Assembly: GCF_006442315.1 (NCBI RefSeq) | Contig: NZ_VFVY01000023.1 | Span: 60,178 to 124,177, forward strand | DNA: 64,000 bases | Direction of reading: 5' to 3' | Source: Mesorhizobium sp. B2-3-4 | GTDB lineage: Bacteria > Pseudomonadota > Alphaproteobacteria > Rhizobiales > Rhizobiaceae | In this document: positions 9,170 to 17,510 of the stretch, piece after piece | Numbering within the stretch: the stretch's first letter is position 1 | How the letters are laid out: each line of letters opens with the position of its first letter | Position numbers and translations under genes: made by a program | The notes under the pieces: model-generated | The model's input: only the letters and a program-made list of their open reading frames with translations | What the model was told of the DNA's origin: nothing | Database searches by the model: none

Positions 9170-10279
9170 TCAGCACGCAGCCAGGGCCTTCTCCTGCTTG
9201 ACGCGTTCCTTGAGGGCGTTGGAAATGTCGGGATAGCGCTTGCCGACCTCGCTGAAGGTGGCACAGGCGACGTCGTGCTGCTTGAGGCCGACCAGCGAGA
9301 CGCCGAGCTTCAACAACATGTCGGGCGCTTTCTTGGCCTTGGGATAGTCCTTGCTGGCGGCGAGGAAGACCTCTGCCGCGTCACGGTACTTCTGCTGGCC
9401 AAGCAGCGATTCCCCCAGCCAGTAATGCGCGTCCGCCGTCTTGGCGTCCTTGGGGAAGCGGGAGATATGATCGCGGAAGCCCTGCTCGGCCGTGCCGTAG
9501 TCGCCCGACAGGATGAACTGGTAGGAGTTGCGATAGAGCTCTTCCGGATTGTTGGTGTCGGGCAGCGCCGCGACCACCGTGCCGCCGGACTTGCCGGTCT
9601 TGGCCGCCGGCGCTCCGGTAGCGGGCGCCGTGTCCTGCATGGGCGCGGTCGACTGGGTGCTGCCGCCGGCATCGACCACGTTGCCGTTCTTGTCGACGGT
9701 GATGGTGCCGAAGGTCTTTTCCGGCGCGCCCGTCCCGGTCCCGGTACCCGGAATGACCTTGCCGGGGTCGCCATTGGAGGATTCGACGATGACGTCTTCG
9801 ACGCTCTGGCCGCCCGACGACTGGCTGGCGGCCTGATTGCCGGTGTCGGCCGGCGCTTGGCCGGCCGGCGCCTCGGCCACGCTGGTGTTGCCGTCGGCCG
9901 GCGCGGCCTGTGACTTCTTCTGCGCCGGCGCCTGCCCGCCTTGGCCGCCGCCTTCGAGTTGCTGGAAGCGGAACTCGTTGTCTTCCTGCTGTTTGCGGAT
10001 CTGTTCCTGCATCTGCAGGATCTGGAAGTTGAGTTCCTCGACCTTGCCGTTGAGCTGCCGCAGCTGGTCCTCGAGACCCGTCACACCGGCGCCGCTCGAC
10101 TGCGCGAGCTGGACCTGGTCCTGCTTTTTCTGCTCACCGAAAAGGCTTGGCAGTTCGAGTGTCGGCAGATGGAAGGAAAACCCGCTCTCGGTTGATTGCC
10201 CGGTGCCGCTCGCCGAAGCGGTTACGCCTGATAGGAGCAGCAACGCCAGCGTGCCGCTCAGAACCGATCTCAAATGCAT
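9170..10279 (-). CDS. cpoB: Cell division coordinator CpoB (YbgF), TPR protein
   Basis: CpoB works in the periplasm with TolA and links outer-membrane constriction to septal peptidoglycan synthesis. The 369-residue product has a signal peptide (residues 1-24), a coiled-coil trimerisation region (about 55-110, LEDQLRQLNGKVEELNFQI), a long Pro/Ala/Gly/Thr linker, and a C-terminal TPR domain beginning near EELYRNSYQFILSGDY. ATG 10279 is preceded by GAGAGG; a TTG six codons upstream is less likely. The linker is longer than in the E. coli protein (about 260 residues in total there). It sits after pal in the tol-pal cluster. Confidence 0.94.
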   Translation of the reverse strand: MHLRSVLSGTLALLLLSGVTASASGTGQSTESGFSFHLPTLELPSLFGEQKKQDQVQLAQSSGAGVTGLEDQLRQLNGKVEELNFQILQMQEQIRKQQEDNEFRFQQLEGGGQGGQAPAQKKSQAAPADGNTSVAEAPAGQAPADTGNQAASQSSGGQSVEDVIVESSNGDPGKVIPGTGTGTGAPEKTFGTITVDKNGNVVDAGGSTQSTAPMQDTAPATGAPAAKTGKSGGTVVAALPDTNNPEELYRNSYQFILSGDYGTAEQGFRDHISRFPKDAKTADAHYWLGESLLGQQKYRDAAEVFLAASKDYPKAKKAPDMLLKLGVSLVGLKQHDVACATFSEVGKRYPDISNALKERVKQEKALAAC

Positions 10280-10405
10280 GTGCCTCTCGCCGTCCAATCG
10301 TTAGCTTGTTCGCGCCTTCCAATCGATGTGAGACCAGCCAAGCGCCCTCGGCTCATAGCAGGGCGCGAGACTTCGGCCAAATTTTGTTTCGGGCATCAGG
10401 ATATG

Positions 10406-10428
10406 AAAAAGGCGGCCCTGAGGCCGCC
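10406..10428 (-). terminator. Rho-independent terminator after pal
   Basis: On the minus strand GGCGGCC (10428-10422) and GGCCGCC (10417-10411) form a GC-rich stem with a four-base loop, followed by five T residues (10410-10406). It lies 65 bases beyond the pal stop codon, so cpoB probably has its own promoter in 10280-10405. Confidence 0.85.
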
Positions 10429-10493
10429 TTTCGCAAACAGGTGTTGTATTTTTATCAACCGTTGCGGTGCACGCCCTTCGGCGCGCGAACGCC

Positions 10494-11000
10494 TCAGGAG
10501 CCAGCGCCGCTGAGCGTGGTGACCGCGCGGCGGTTCTGTGACCAGCAGGAAATGTCGTCGCACACCGCGACCGGACGTTCCTTGCCGTAGGATATGGTCT
10601 TCAGGCGGCTGGACGAAACGCCCTTGGAAACCAGGAAGTCGCGCGTGGCGGCGGCGCGGCGGGCGCCGAGAGCCAGATTGTATTCGCGCGTGCCGCGTTC
10701 GTCGGCATGGCCTTCAACGACAATGGCGTACTGCTTGTACTGGTTCAGCCACTGCGCCTGGCGCGAGAGCGTCGTCTGCGCGTCGGCACGGATCGAGGTC
10801 GAATCGGTGTCGAAGAAGATGCGGTCGCCGATATTGACGGTGAAGTCCTGCGCCGAGCCGGGCGTAGCGGCACCCGCGCCGTTGAGGCCGAGATCAGCAG
10901 CGCTGTTCGGCGTCTTCTTCGAGGCGCAGCCGGTGATGGCGAGCGCTGCCACCAGCGCGATCATGGCCGGATTCCTGGTAAGTGCTGCGATACGGCCCAT
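10494..11000 (-). CDS. pal: Peptidoglycan-associated lipoprotein Pal
   Basis: Pal anchors the outer membrane to peptidoglycan and is the outer-membrane end of the Tol-Pal system. The 168-residue precursor has a lipobox AITGC with Cys25 as the lipidated residue and an OmpA-type peptidoglycan-binding domain with VVEGHADERGTREYNLALG. ATG 11000 is chosen because GGAGAGG stands just before it. It is separated from tolB by a terminator, so it likely has its own promoter in 11001-11194. Confidence 0.97.
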   Translation of the reverse strand: MGRIAALTRNPAMIALVAALAITGCASKKTPNSAADLGLNGAGAATPGSAQDFTVNIGDRIFFDTDSTSIRADAQTTLSRQAQWLNQYKQYAIVVEGHADERGTREYNLALGARRAAATRDFLVSKGVSSSRLKTISYGKERPVAVCDDISCWSQNRRAVTTLSGAGS

Positions 11001-11194
11001 GCCGCCTCTCCTTCGCATTCGAGTGATTTCGTTGATCACCCAGTAACCACGTTTGGGTTAACCGGCATTCAAGAAACACGGTTAAAATTTGGTTTAAGCC
11101 GCCGTCCGCGGCCGTTACGCCCCAACGCTGAACCAGGGGCGACATTGCGCGCGGACCCTAGGCGGAAATGCGGCCAAAACGCGACGAGGTTGTG

Positions 11195-11219
11195 AAAAAG
11201 GGGCCAAACGGCCCCTTTT
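11195..11219 (-). terminator. Rho-independent terminator after tolB
   Basis: GGGGCC (11200-11205) and GGCCCC (11210-11215) form a stem with an AAAC/GTTT loop, flanked by A/T runs; on the minus strand the stem is followed by five T residues. It ends the ybgC/tolQRAB transcript 28 bases after tolB. Confidence 0.88.
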
Positions 11220-11246
11220 CGCATCACTGTAGTCTCGCGGCCTCCC

Positions 11247-12551
11247 TTACTCCAGCAGCGGCGACCAGGCAGGATCCGAGGCAAAATTCGCGGTCGGGAT
11301 CGGCTGCTCGTTGCGGCCGGTGAGATCGACCGAAACGAGTTTCGGACCGCCATTGGAGTCGCGGAAGAACATCAGGACGCGGCCGTTCGGCGCCCAGGTC
11401 GGCCCTTCCTGCTGGAAACCGGAGGACAGGATGCGCTCGCCGGAGCCGTCGGTCTTCATGACGCCGATCTGGAATTCGCCGCCCGACTGCTTGGTGAAGG
11501 CGATGAGGTCGCCGCGCGGCGACCAGACCGGCGTCGAATAGACGCCGTCGCCGAACGAAATACGGGTCTGGCCCGAACCGTCGGAGCCCATGACGTAGAT
11601 CTGCGCCCGTCCACCGCGGTCCGATGTAAAGACGATCTTGCTGCCGTCGGGCGAATAGGAGGGCGAGGTGTCGATAGCCGTCGAATTGGTCAGCCGCGTC
11701 GTCGAGCGGCTGCGCAGGTCCATGGCGAAGATGTTGGAATTGCCGTCATCGCGCAGCAGGCTCATGATCACCTTCTGGCCATCGGGCGAAAAGCGCGGCG
11801 CGAACGTCATGCCGGGGAAATTGCCGACCAGTTCGCGCTGCCCGGTCTCGATCTGCAGGAGATAGACCCGGGGCTGGCCGCTTTCATAGGACATGTAGGT
11901 GATTTCCTGCCGGTTCGGCGAGAAACGCGGCGTCAGCACGATCGACTTGCCATCCGAGAGATAGCGCACATTGGCGCCGTCCTGGTCCATGATGGCGAGG
12001 CGCTTCTTGCGCGCGTTCTTGGCGCCGGACTCGTCGATGAACACGACACGGGTATCGAAATAGCCCTTCTCGCCGGTGATCTTCTCATAGATCGCATCGG
12101 CGATGATGTGGGCGACGCGGCGTTGATTGGCGTCGTTGGCGAAAAACTGCTCGCCGGCCAGCTGCGTGTTGCCAAAAATGTCCCACAACCGGTACTGGGC
12201 GCGGATGCGGCCATCAGCTTCCTTGCTGACGCTTCCGGTCACCAGAGCCTGCGCGTTGATGACCTTCCAGTCTTCATAGCGGGGAGGGGCGTCGGGGTTC
12301 GTGATCTTTTCGACAAAGGCGGCCTTGTCGATCGGCGCGAAAAGTCCTGACCGTTTCAGATCGGCTGTGACGATTGCCGATATCTGCGCTCCGAGCTCTC
12401 CCTGAAAGTCGGGGATGGCGATCGGCATCGGCTCGACATTGCCTTTGTTGACGTTGAGCTCGAGGGTTGCCCGAGCAGGCAAAGTAGCGACAGAAACTAT
12501 GCCCATCGCCATCGCGGCGACCATCAGGAGCGGCTTGAGGATGGATTTCAT
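11247..12551 (-). CDS. tolB: Tol-Pal system beta-propeller protein TolB
   Basis: TolB is a periplasmic protein that binds Pal and TolA and helps Tol-Pal hold the envelope together during constriction. The 434-residue product has a signal peptide (residues 1-29), an N-terminal alpha/beta domain (about 30-165) and a WD40-like propeller with repeated SPDG/SPRGD motifs (for example FSPDGQKV, YSPDGSKIVFTSDRGG). It starts 38 bases after the tolA stop codon. Length and domain order match the family. Confidence 0.97.
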   Translation of the reverse strand: MKSILKPLLMVAAMAMGIVSVATLPARATLELNVNKGNVEPMPIAIPDFQGELGAQISAIVTADLKRSGLFAPIDKAAFVEKITNPDAPPRYEDWKVINAQALVTGSVSKEADGRIRAQYRLWDIFGNTQLAGEQFFANDANQRRVAHIIADAIYEKITGEKGYFDTRVVFIDESGAKNARKKRLAIMDQDGANVRYLSDGKSIVLTPRFSPNRQEITYMSYESGQPRVYLLQIETGQRELVGNFPGMTFAPRFSPDGQKVIMSLLRDDGNSNIFAMDLRSRSTTRLTNSTAIDTSPSYSPDGSKIVFTSDRGGRAQIYVMGSDGSGQTRISFGDGVYSTPVWSPRGDLIAFTKQSGGEFQIGVMKTDGSGERILSSGFQQEGPTWAPNGRVLMFFRDSNGGPKLVSVDLTGRNEQPIPTANFASDPAWSPLLE

Positions 12552-12589
12552 GTCTTCTCGCTTCTCTTGCTGATTTCTGGGTGCTCAGG

Positions 12590-13747
12590 CTAAAGGCCAA
12601 GCATCGCTCTTGGATCGAAGTTGACGCGAACGTCAGACCATATGTCCTGCTTCCCTGCGGGAACCTGTAATCCGGCAACGTCACATTTCTGCACGGCGCG
12701 AACCGCGCTGGCGTCGAATTGGGGGTTGCCGCTGGACTTTTCGACGGTCGGGCGGCCTTCCAGCTTGCCCGAGGCGTCCAGGTTGAAGCGGATGACCACG
12801 GTGAAATCCTCGGACCCTTCGAGGCCGACCGGAAGGGTCCAGCAATGACCGAGCTGATCTTCCAACGCCCCTTGCTCGGACTTTGATAGCTTCTGGCCCT
12901 GGTCCTTCTCGCCGCCCAGCGAGGCCTGCTGCGTCGAGCGCTTGGCGCCGCCGCCGGATGGCTTCTGCTTGTCGAGCAGGGCCGTTATCTCATCGGCGTT
13001 GAACTGCTTGTCGTCCGATTTCGGCTTCGAGGACGCTTGCTTGGCCGGCTTGTCGGCATCCTTGCGGTCCGGCGCCTTGGCGCTTTCGGCCGGCGCCGGC
13101 TGCGGCTTCGGCCGCGCTTCGGGCGCCGGCGCCGAACTTGGCAGTTGTGTCTCCTCGGGCGGCGGATCCTTGGCGATCGCCTCGGCGACGGCGTCCGGCT
13201 TGACCTCGGGCGTCGGATCGATGGCCGCGGTCTTGTCCTGCGGCGGCGGTGTCGGCGCCGGCTTGGCCGGTGTCGGCTTGGGCTCCGTCTGCTTGACCGG
13301 CTCGGGCTTGACCTCTTCCTTGGGCGTCGGCGCCGGCGCCACTTCCGTCGCCGGAGTGGGTTTCGGCTTTTCCTGCGGCTTCGGCACGTCCTCGGCTTTC
13401 GGCTGTTCCTTGGGCGTCGGCGCCGGCGGCGGAGCCGACGTCGTGTCGACCGGCTTCGGTTTGGCCTCCGGCGTTATCGGCTTGTCGGTGTCCGTGCTGT
13501 TCTCACCCACCTTTTGCGCATCGGGCACGATATCAGGACGCTTGGTCGGCGTTGGCGCCGGCTTCTCATGCATCACGGCCTTCTTGTCGCCCTGCAACGT
13601 CTGCGCTACGGCCTCCATCGGCACGATGTCGACCGCGACGGACTCCACATCCGCGGACGGCAGCGCGGCCGGCGCCGACAGCGTGAACAGGCCGAAGGCC
13701 AGCACCGCCGTATGCAAGATCACCGATGTGGTGAGGCCGGTCTTCAT
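12590..13747 (-). CDS. tolA: Cell envelope integrity protein TolA
   Basis: TolA spans the periplasm and couples the TolQR proton motor to TolB and Pal. The 385-residue product has an N-terminal membrane anchor (about residues 7-26), a very long low-complexity linker rich in Pro, Lys, Ala and Glu (about 45-270), and a C-terminal TonB/TolA-like domain with HCWTLPVG and FNLDASGKLEG. The linker is proline-rich, unlike the long alanine-rich helix of the E. coli protein; this is usual in alphaproteobacteria. It lies seven bases after tolR. Confidence 0.92.
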   Translation of the reverse strand: MKTGLTTSVILHTAVLAFGLFTLSAPAALPSADVESVAVDIVPMEAVAQTLQGDKKAVMHEKPAPTPTKRPDIVPDAQKVGENSTDTDKPITPEAKPKPVDTTSAPPPAPTPKEQPKAEDVPKPQEKPKPTPATEVAPAPTPKEEVKPEPVKQTEPKPTPAKPAPTPPPQDKTAAIDPTPEVKPDAVAEAIAKDPPPEETQLPSSAPAPEARPKPQPAPAESAKAPDRKDADKPAKQASSKPKSDDKQFNADEITALLDKQKPSGGGAKRSTQQASLGGEKDQGQKLSKSEQGALEDQLGHCWTLPVGLEGSEDFTVVIRFNLDASGKLEGRPTVEKSSGNPQFDASAVRAVQKCDVAGLQVPAGKQDIWSDVRVNFDPRAMLGL

Positions 13748-13754
13748 CTTGCGT

Positions 13755-14210
13755 CTACTGATCCTGTTCCTGCAGTGAAACCAGGCCGATGTTCTTGTAG
13801 CCGGCGGCCGAAATACGGGCCATGACCTTCATGGCCGTGCCGTAGTCTGTCGACTTGTCGCCGCGGATGAAGATGCGTTCCTCGTAGCCGGTCTTGGAGA
13901 TCGCCTGCAGCTTGGCGACCAGCTCCTCCATCGGAATCTCGGTTTCCTGCAGGAAGATCTTGCCGGTGGCGTCGATCGAGACCGTGATCGGCTGCGTATC
14001 GGCATTCATCGCCTTGGCCTGCGTGTCCGGCAGGTCGATCGGCACACCGACGGTCAGCATCGGCGCGGCGACCATGAAGATGATCAACAGCACCAGCATC
14101 ACGTCGACCATCGGCGTGACGTTGATTTCCGACATCAATGCATGGTGACGGCCGCGCCGCCTGTGTCCGCGCCCGCCGCGTCCTCCACCCATGCCTACGG
14201 ACATACCCAT
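13755..14210 (-). CDS. tolR: Biopolymer transport protein TolR
   Basis: TolR forms the proton channel with TolQ and binds peptidoglycan through its periplasmic part. The 151-residue protein starts with a glycine/arginine-rich cytoplasmic tail, then a membrane helix VDVMLVLLIIFMVAAPML (about 35-52). Asp36 corresponds to the essential channel aspartate of E. coli TolR. The ExbD/TolR periplasmic domain follows with FIRGDKSTDYG. It starts ten bases after tolQ. Confidence 0.97.
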   Translation of the reverse strand: MGMSVGMGGGRGGRGHRRRGRHHALMSEINVTPMVDVMLVLLIIFMVAAPMLTVGVPIDLPDTQAKAMNADTQPITVSIDATGKIFLQETEIPMEELVAKLQAISKTGYEERIFIRGDKSTDYGTAMKVMARISAAGYKNIGLVSLQEQDQ

Positions 14211-14220
14211 CAGTTACTCC

Positions 14221-14931
14221 TCAGGCCTTCGGCGCGACTTTTTCATCGATTTGGCGCGAGAGTATGGCGGAGAACTCATCGGAGAACCCTTCCATGCGCA
14301 CGGCGATCTTGCTCGCGTCCGACGACAGCTTGTTGTAGGCGATGACCGCGGGAATGGCGGCGAGCAGGCCGATGGCGGTCGCCAGCAGCGCTTCGGCGAT
14401 GCCGGGGGCGACCACGGCGAGGCTGGTGTTCTTGGAACCGGCGATGGCCTGGAACGAGGTCATGATGCCGATGACGGTGCCGAACAGTCCGATGAACGGT
14501 GCGGCCGAACCTGTGGTGGCGAGGAAGCCGAGGCGGCCTTCCAGCTTCTCCATCTCGCGCGTCAGCGCCAGGTCCATGGCCTTGTCGATGCGGGTCTGCA
14601 GGCCGAGCGGCGACTTGGCGCCCTTCTCGAAGCTCTTTTTCCATTCGCGCATGGCGGCGACGAAGATGGCGCCCATGCCCGTGGTCTTGCGGTCGGCGAG
14701 CGTGCGGTAGAGCTCCTCCAGCGACTGCCCGGACCAGAAAACCTGCTCGAAGCGGTTCAGCGCCAGCCGCATGCGGCCATAGGACACGAGCTTGTCGACA
14801 ATGATCGCCCAGGTCCACACCGAGGCGCAGAGCAGCCCGATCATGACCAGCTTGACCACCCAGCTGGCCTGCATGAACAAGGCCCAAATCGACAATTGCG
14901 CGCCCGGTTCGGCGAGTGCGATATTTTCCAT
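14221..14931 (-). CDS. tolQ: Tol-Pal proton channel protein TolQ
   Basis: TolQ is the multi-pass subunit of the Tol proton motor in the inner membrane. The 236-residue product has three membrane segments: one N-terminal (about 22-45) and two in the conserved MotA/ExbB domain (around 130-155 with FLATTGSAAPFIGLFGTVIG, and 170-195). ATG 14931 (MENIALAEPG) has AAGGACG upstream and is preferred over longer frames. In most rhizobia ybgC is immediately upstream; here a broken parDE locus lies between. Confidence 0.96.
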   Translation of the reverse strand: MENIALAEPGAQLSIWALFMQASWVVKLVMIGLLCASVWTWAIIVDKLVSYGRMRLALNRFEQVFWSGQSLEELYRTLADRKTTGMGAIFVAAMREWKKSFEKGAKSPLGLQTRIDKAMDLALTREMEKLEGRLGFLATTGSAAPFIGLFGTVIGIMTSFQAIAGSKNTSLAVVAPGIAEALLATAIGLLAAIPAVIAYNKLSSDASKIAVRMEGFSDEFSAILSRQIDEKVAPKA

Positions 14932-15117
14932 CGTAACGTCCTTAAGATTTTCCGGGCGAAGCTGGCGGCTGGCCCTTGGCATCCCTTGTGGTCGGTTCGC
15001 ACGAAGCTACCGGACACCCCAAACCGAGCCTTTCGCGGCCTTTTCGGGGCAAATATTGGTGAAAGGAAGGCGCGCGATAACGCCAATCTTCACCAATCTC
15101 TTCATGAACCGTTATGG

Positions 15118-15348
15118 TTAAGGATGGGTTAGTATATAAGGCGCGGCGCATTGCCGCGCCCGGTGGCGGGTCCGATGGCGTCGCGAACGGTGCCGCGTGC
15201 CGGGAAGGTAGGATAGCGCCATGCACGCCGCCTCGATGCGCTCGATATAGCCACCGGCACGCGCGGCGCCACTTTCCTTCTCGATGTAACTGTAAATGGC
15301 AAAGAGGTCCGACCGCGCCAAGGGTCTGAAAACGACCTTATGCGTCAC
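15118..15348 (-). pseudogene. ParE/RelE-type toxin gene, frameshifted and truncated
   Basis: The first 50 residues (MTHKVVFRPLARSDLFAIYS, then YIEKESGAARAGGYIERIEA) match the N-terminus of ParE-type toxins. After ALSYLP the frame reads an arginine/histidine-rich tail. Shifting by one base near 15200-15204 restores ARGTVRDAIGPA, the expected ParE continuation (typically RGTxRDDIxPG). Even in that frame a stop comes at 15131-15129, so the C-terminal strand that carries the active surface is lost. ParE toxins poison gyrase; this copy should be inactive. It overlaps the antitoxin gene by four bases. Confidence 0.8.
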
Positions 15349-15620
15349 TTCTCGGCCTTCATGCGATCCGCATGGTGCTGGCGCAATACCTTGAATACGT
15401 CCTCGGCCGGGATATCCACGCGCGGGTCGTCGAGTGCCTCCTGCACCTTAGCTCGCATGATGGCGGCGATGACCTGCTCCTCACGGTCAAGGGCGCGAAG
15501 CACGGCGCGCATCACTTCACTTGCAGAATCATACGCTCCCGACGCCAGTCGGGCGTCGAGGCTGCTCTGCTGGCGTCCGAGCGTCACGCTTATTGGCTTG
15601 CTGGTTCTCGTGGCTGACAT
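15345..15620 (-). CDS. ParD/CopG-type antitoxin (partner toxin broken)
   Basis: The 91-residue protein has an N-terminal ribbon-helix-helix region (ISVTLGRQQSSLDARLASGAYDSASEVMRAVLRAL in two pieces around residues 10-45) and a charged C-terminal tail, as in ParD antitoxins that bind and neutralise ParE and repress their own promoter. It overlaps the toxin pseudogene by four bases, the usual cotranslation arrangement. A perfect palindrome upstream (15635-15645) is a likely operator. With the toxin inactive it is an orphan regulator lying between ybgC and tolQ. Confidence 0.82.
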   Translation of the reverse strand: MSATRTSKPISVTLGRQQSSLDARLASGAYDSASEVMRAVLRALDREEQVIAAIMRAKVQEALDDPRVDIPAEDVFKVLRQHHADRMKAEK

Positions 15621-15634
15621 TGCAGCACGATGTA

Positions 15635-15645
15635 TGACACTGTCA
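15635..15645 (-). promoter_or_regulatory. Candidate ParD operator palindrome
   Basis: TGACA-C-TGTCA is a perfect 11-base palindrome 15 bases upstream of the antitoxin start, where an autoregulatory ribbon-helix-helix operator is expected. The assignment rests on position and symmetry only. Confidence 0.45.
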
Positions 15646-15716
15646 CACTATTTTACGGTCAGCGAACTCTCACATTGCCCCTGCCACACGCCTTCATGCC
15701 GGCAGGGCAAATCCGG

Positions 15717-16199
15717 TCAACCAGCTGAGGTGGGAGACTTCGGCATGAAGGCCGCGACCCATTCCCTGGGAAATCGCCGTGGCCGGCCATTCTCACCGAT
15801 GATCGCGGCCTCGACCTTGGCCTCGACCAGCACCTCCTCGCCGCGCTTGAGCTGCTGGGCCATGAAGATGCGCGCGCCCGATATCTCCTGCGTGCGGGTG
15901 TCGACAGTCAGGATATCGTCGATGCGGGCAGGGCTGCGGAAGTCGATCTCCATGCGGCGCACCACCCACACGATCTTCTCGCCATGCTTGCCGTCGGCGA
16001 GTTCGGTATGATGCACCCCGGTGAGCCGGAGATAGTCGGAGCGGCCGCGTTCGAGGAATTCGAGATAGCGTGCGTGATAGACGACGCCGGAGAAATCGGT
16101 GTCGGCATAATAGACACGCGCCATCAATCGGTGCCCGGACGCGGTCAGCGCGCCGGAAAGCCCCGCCAGCAATGCCGCCGATTCACCATGATCGCCCAT
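15717..16199 (-). CDS. ybgC: Tol-Pal-associated acyl-CoA thioesterase YbgC
   Basis: YbgC is a hotdog-fold thioesterase that usually heads the tol-pal operon; in other bacteria it acts on short-chain or acyl-ACP thioesters and is linked to phospholipid metabolism. The 160-residue product has the motif VYYADTDFSGVVYHARYLEF with the catalytic Asp35. ATG 16199 is preceded by AAAGGGAAG. It lies 785 bases from tolQ because of the parDE remnant. It is divergent from the GH5 gene. Confidence 0.93.
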   Translation of the reverse strand: MGDHGESAALLAGLSGALTASGHRLMARVYYADTDFSGVVYHARYLEFLERGRSDYLRLTGVHHTELADGKHGEKIVWVVRRMEIDFRSPARIDDILTVDTRTQEISGARIFMAQQLKRGEEVLVEAKVEAAIIGENGRPRRFPREWVAAFMPKSPTSAG

Positions 16200-16251
16200 T
16201 GCGCTTCCCTTTTGGATGCCGACGCGGCAGGTATTTTGGCGCAATGATCCG

Positions 16252-17502
16252 ATGGCACTGTTGACGACGATGATCAAGACCTTGATGGCAGCCGTGCTGG
16301 CGCTGGCGGCTTCCACGCTTCCAGGCGGCGCGGCAACCTTCTCGATGAAGCGCGGCCTCAATCTCGACCAGTGGGTGACCTGGCCCGGCGAGGATCAGTG
16401 GGGCAATGCCAGTGCCATTCTGCCCTACCCGGAATGGCGCAAATTTCTCAATGAGGATGACCTCAAGGCGCTGAAGGCGGCCGGCTTCGATTTCCTGCGC
16501 ATGCCGGTCGATCCGTCGCCTTTCCTCTCGGACAAGACGTCCGGCCTGCGCGACCAGCTCTATGCCAGCGTGCTGGACTCGGCGCGCATGATCAACCGCG
16601 CCGGACTGAAGGTCATCGTCGACATGCACCTGATCCCGGCCGGCGGCAGCCGCAAGATCGGCATGGGTGAGGTGATGGGCGACCCGCAGACTTTCGACCT
16701 TTATGTCGACATGGTGCGCAAGATGGCGCGCACGCTTGCCGACGAGGATCCCGGGAAAGTCGCCTTCGAACCGATGAACGAGCCGATCGTCGACTGCGAC
16801 GCCGATGGCACCAGCCTCTGGCCCGACCGCCAGCGGGCATTGTTCGCGGCAGCACGATCCTCGGCGACGAAATTGACGCTGATCCTGACCGGAGCCTGCT
16901 ATTCCGCCGCTTCGTCACTGGAAAAGATCGATCCCAAGGCGATCCCCGACGACAACGTCATCTGGACCTTCCATTCCTACGATCCGTTCCTGCTCACCCA
17001 TCAGGGCGCGACCTGGGCCGGTGACTTCATTCCCTATGTGACCGGCCTGCCCTATCCGCTGACAGCGGTGCCCAAGGCGCAGCTCGACGTGACGCTCGAC
17101 ACCATCCGCGCCCGGATCAGGGCCGAGGCGCCGTGGGCGCGGCGGAACGGCCTGCTTGCCTATCTCGACGAACAGGTCGCCGGCATGGACAGCCCCGACA
17201 AGCTGCTCGGGCTGATGGATGCGCCGTTCAAGGCCGTCGAGGCCTGGGCAAAGGCGAACGGCGTCAAGCCGGAAGACATTACGCTGGGCGAGTTCGGCAT
17301 GATCCGCCAGGAATATGGCAACGCCTATGTCATGCCGGCGCAATACCGTGCCGCCTACGTCAGGGACATGGTCGCGCGCGCGGAGGCCCACGGCTTTTCA
17401 TGGTCGGTGTGGAGCTATGGCGGCGCTTTCGGCATCGTCGATGCGTTCAACGGTGACAAGGCTGAACCGGATGTGATGGATGCGATCCGAAACCTGCCCT
17501 GA
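16252..17502 (+). CDS. Secreted glycoside hydrolase family 5 (cellulase-like)
   Basis: The product (416 residues from ATG 16252) has a hydrophobic signal peptide ending near GGAA-TF and a GH5-type TIM barrel. The general acid lies in AFEPMNEP (Glu177) and the nucleophile in TLGEFGM (Glu347); HSYDPFLLTHQG carries the usual substrate-site His/Tyr. GH5 enzymes hydrolyse beta-1,4 glucans and related polysaccharides. The exact substrate cannot be told; rhizobial members are sometimes tied to exopolysaccharide trimming. ATG 16216 and ATG 16270 are alternative starts; 16252 leaves room for the ybgC promoter. Confidence 0.88.
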   Translation: MALLTTMIKTLMAAVLALAASTLPGGAATFSMKRGLNLDQWVTWPGEDQWGNASAILPYPEWRKFLNEDDLKALKAAGFDFLRMPVDPSPFLSDKTSGLRDQLYASVLDSARMINRAGLKVIVDMHLIPAGGSRKIGMGEVMGDPQTFDLYVDMVRKMARTLADEDPGKVAFEPMNEPIVDCDADGTSLWPDRQRALFAAARSSATKLTLILTGACYSAASSLEKIDPKAIPDDNVIWTFHSYDPFLLTHQGATWAGDFIPYVTGLPYPLTAVPKAQLDVTLDTIRARIRAEAPWARRNGLLAYLDEQVAGMDSPDKLLGLMDAPFKAVEAWAKANGVKPEDITLGEFGMIRQEYGNAYVMPAQYRAAYVRDMVARAEAHGFSWSVWSYGGAFGIVDAFNGDKAEPDVMDAIRNLP

Positions 17503-17510
17503 GGCGTGGA

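Noticed and set aside
14942..15226. Frame of 94 codons downstream of the broken parE
   Set aside because: It starts inside the toxin remnant and ends in the tolQ leader; the sequence resembles no ParE continuation and is probably a chance frame.
16216..16251. Upstream start of the GH5 gene at ATG 16216
   Set aside because: It would add 12 residues before the signal peptide and leave only 16 bases to the divergent ybgC start.
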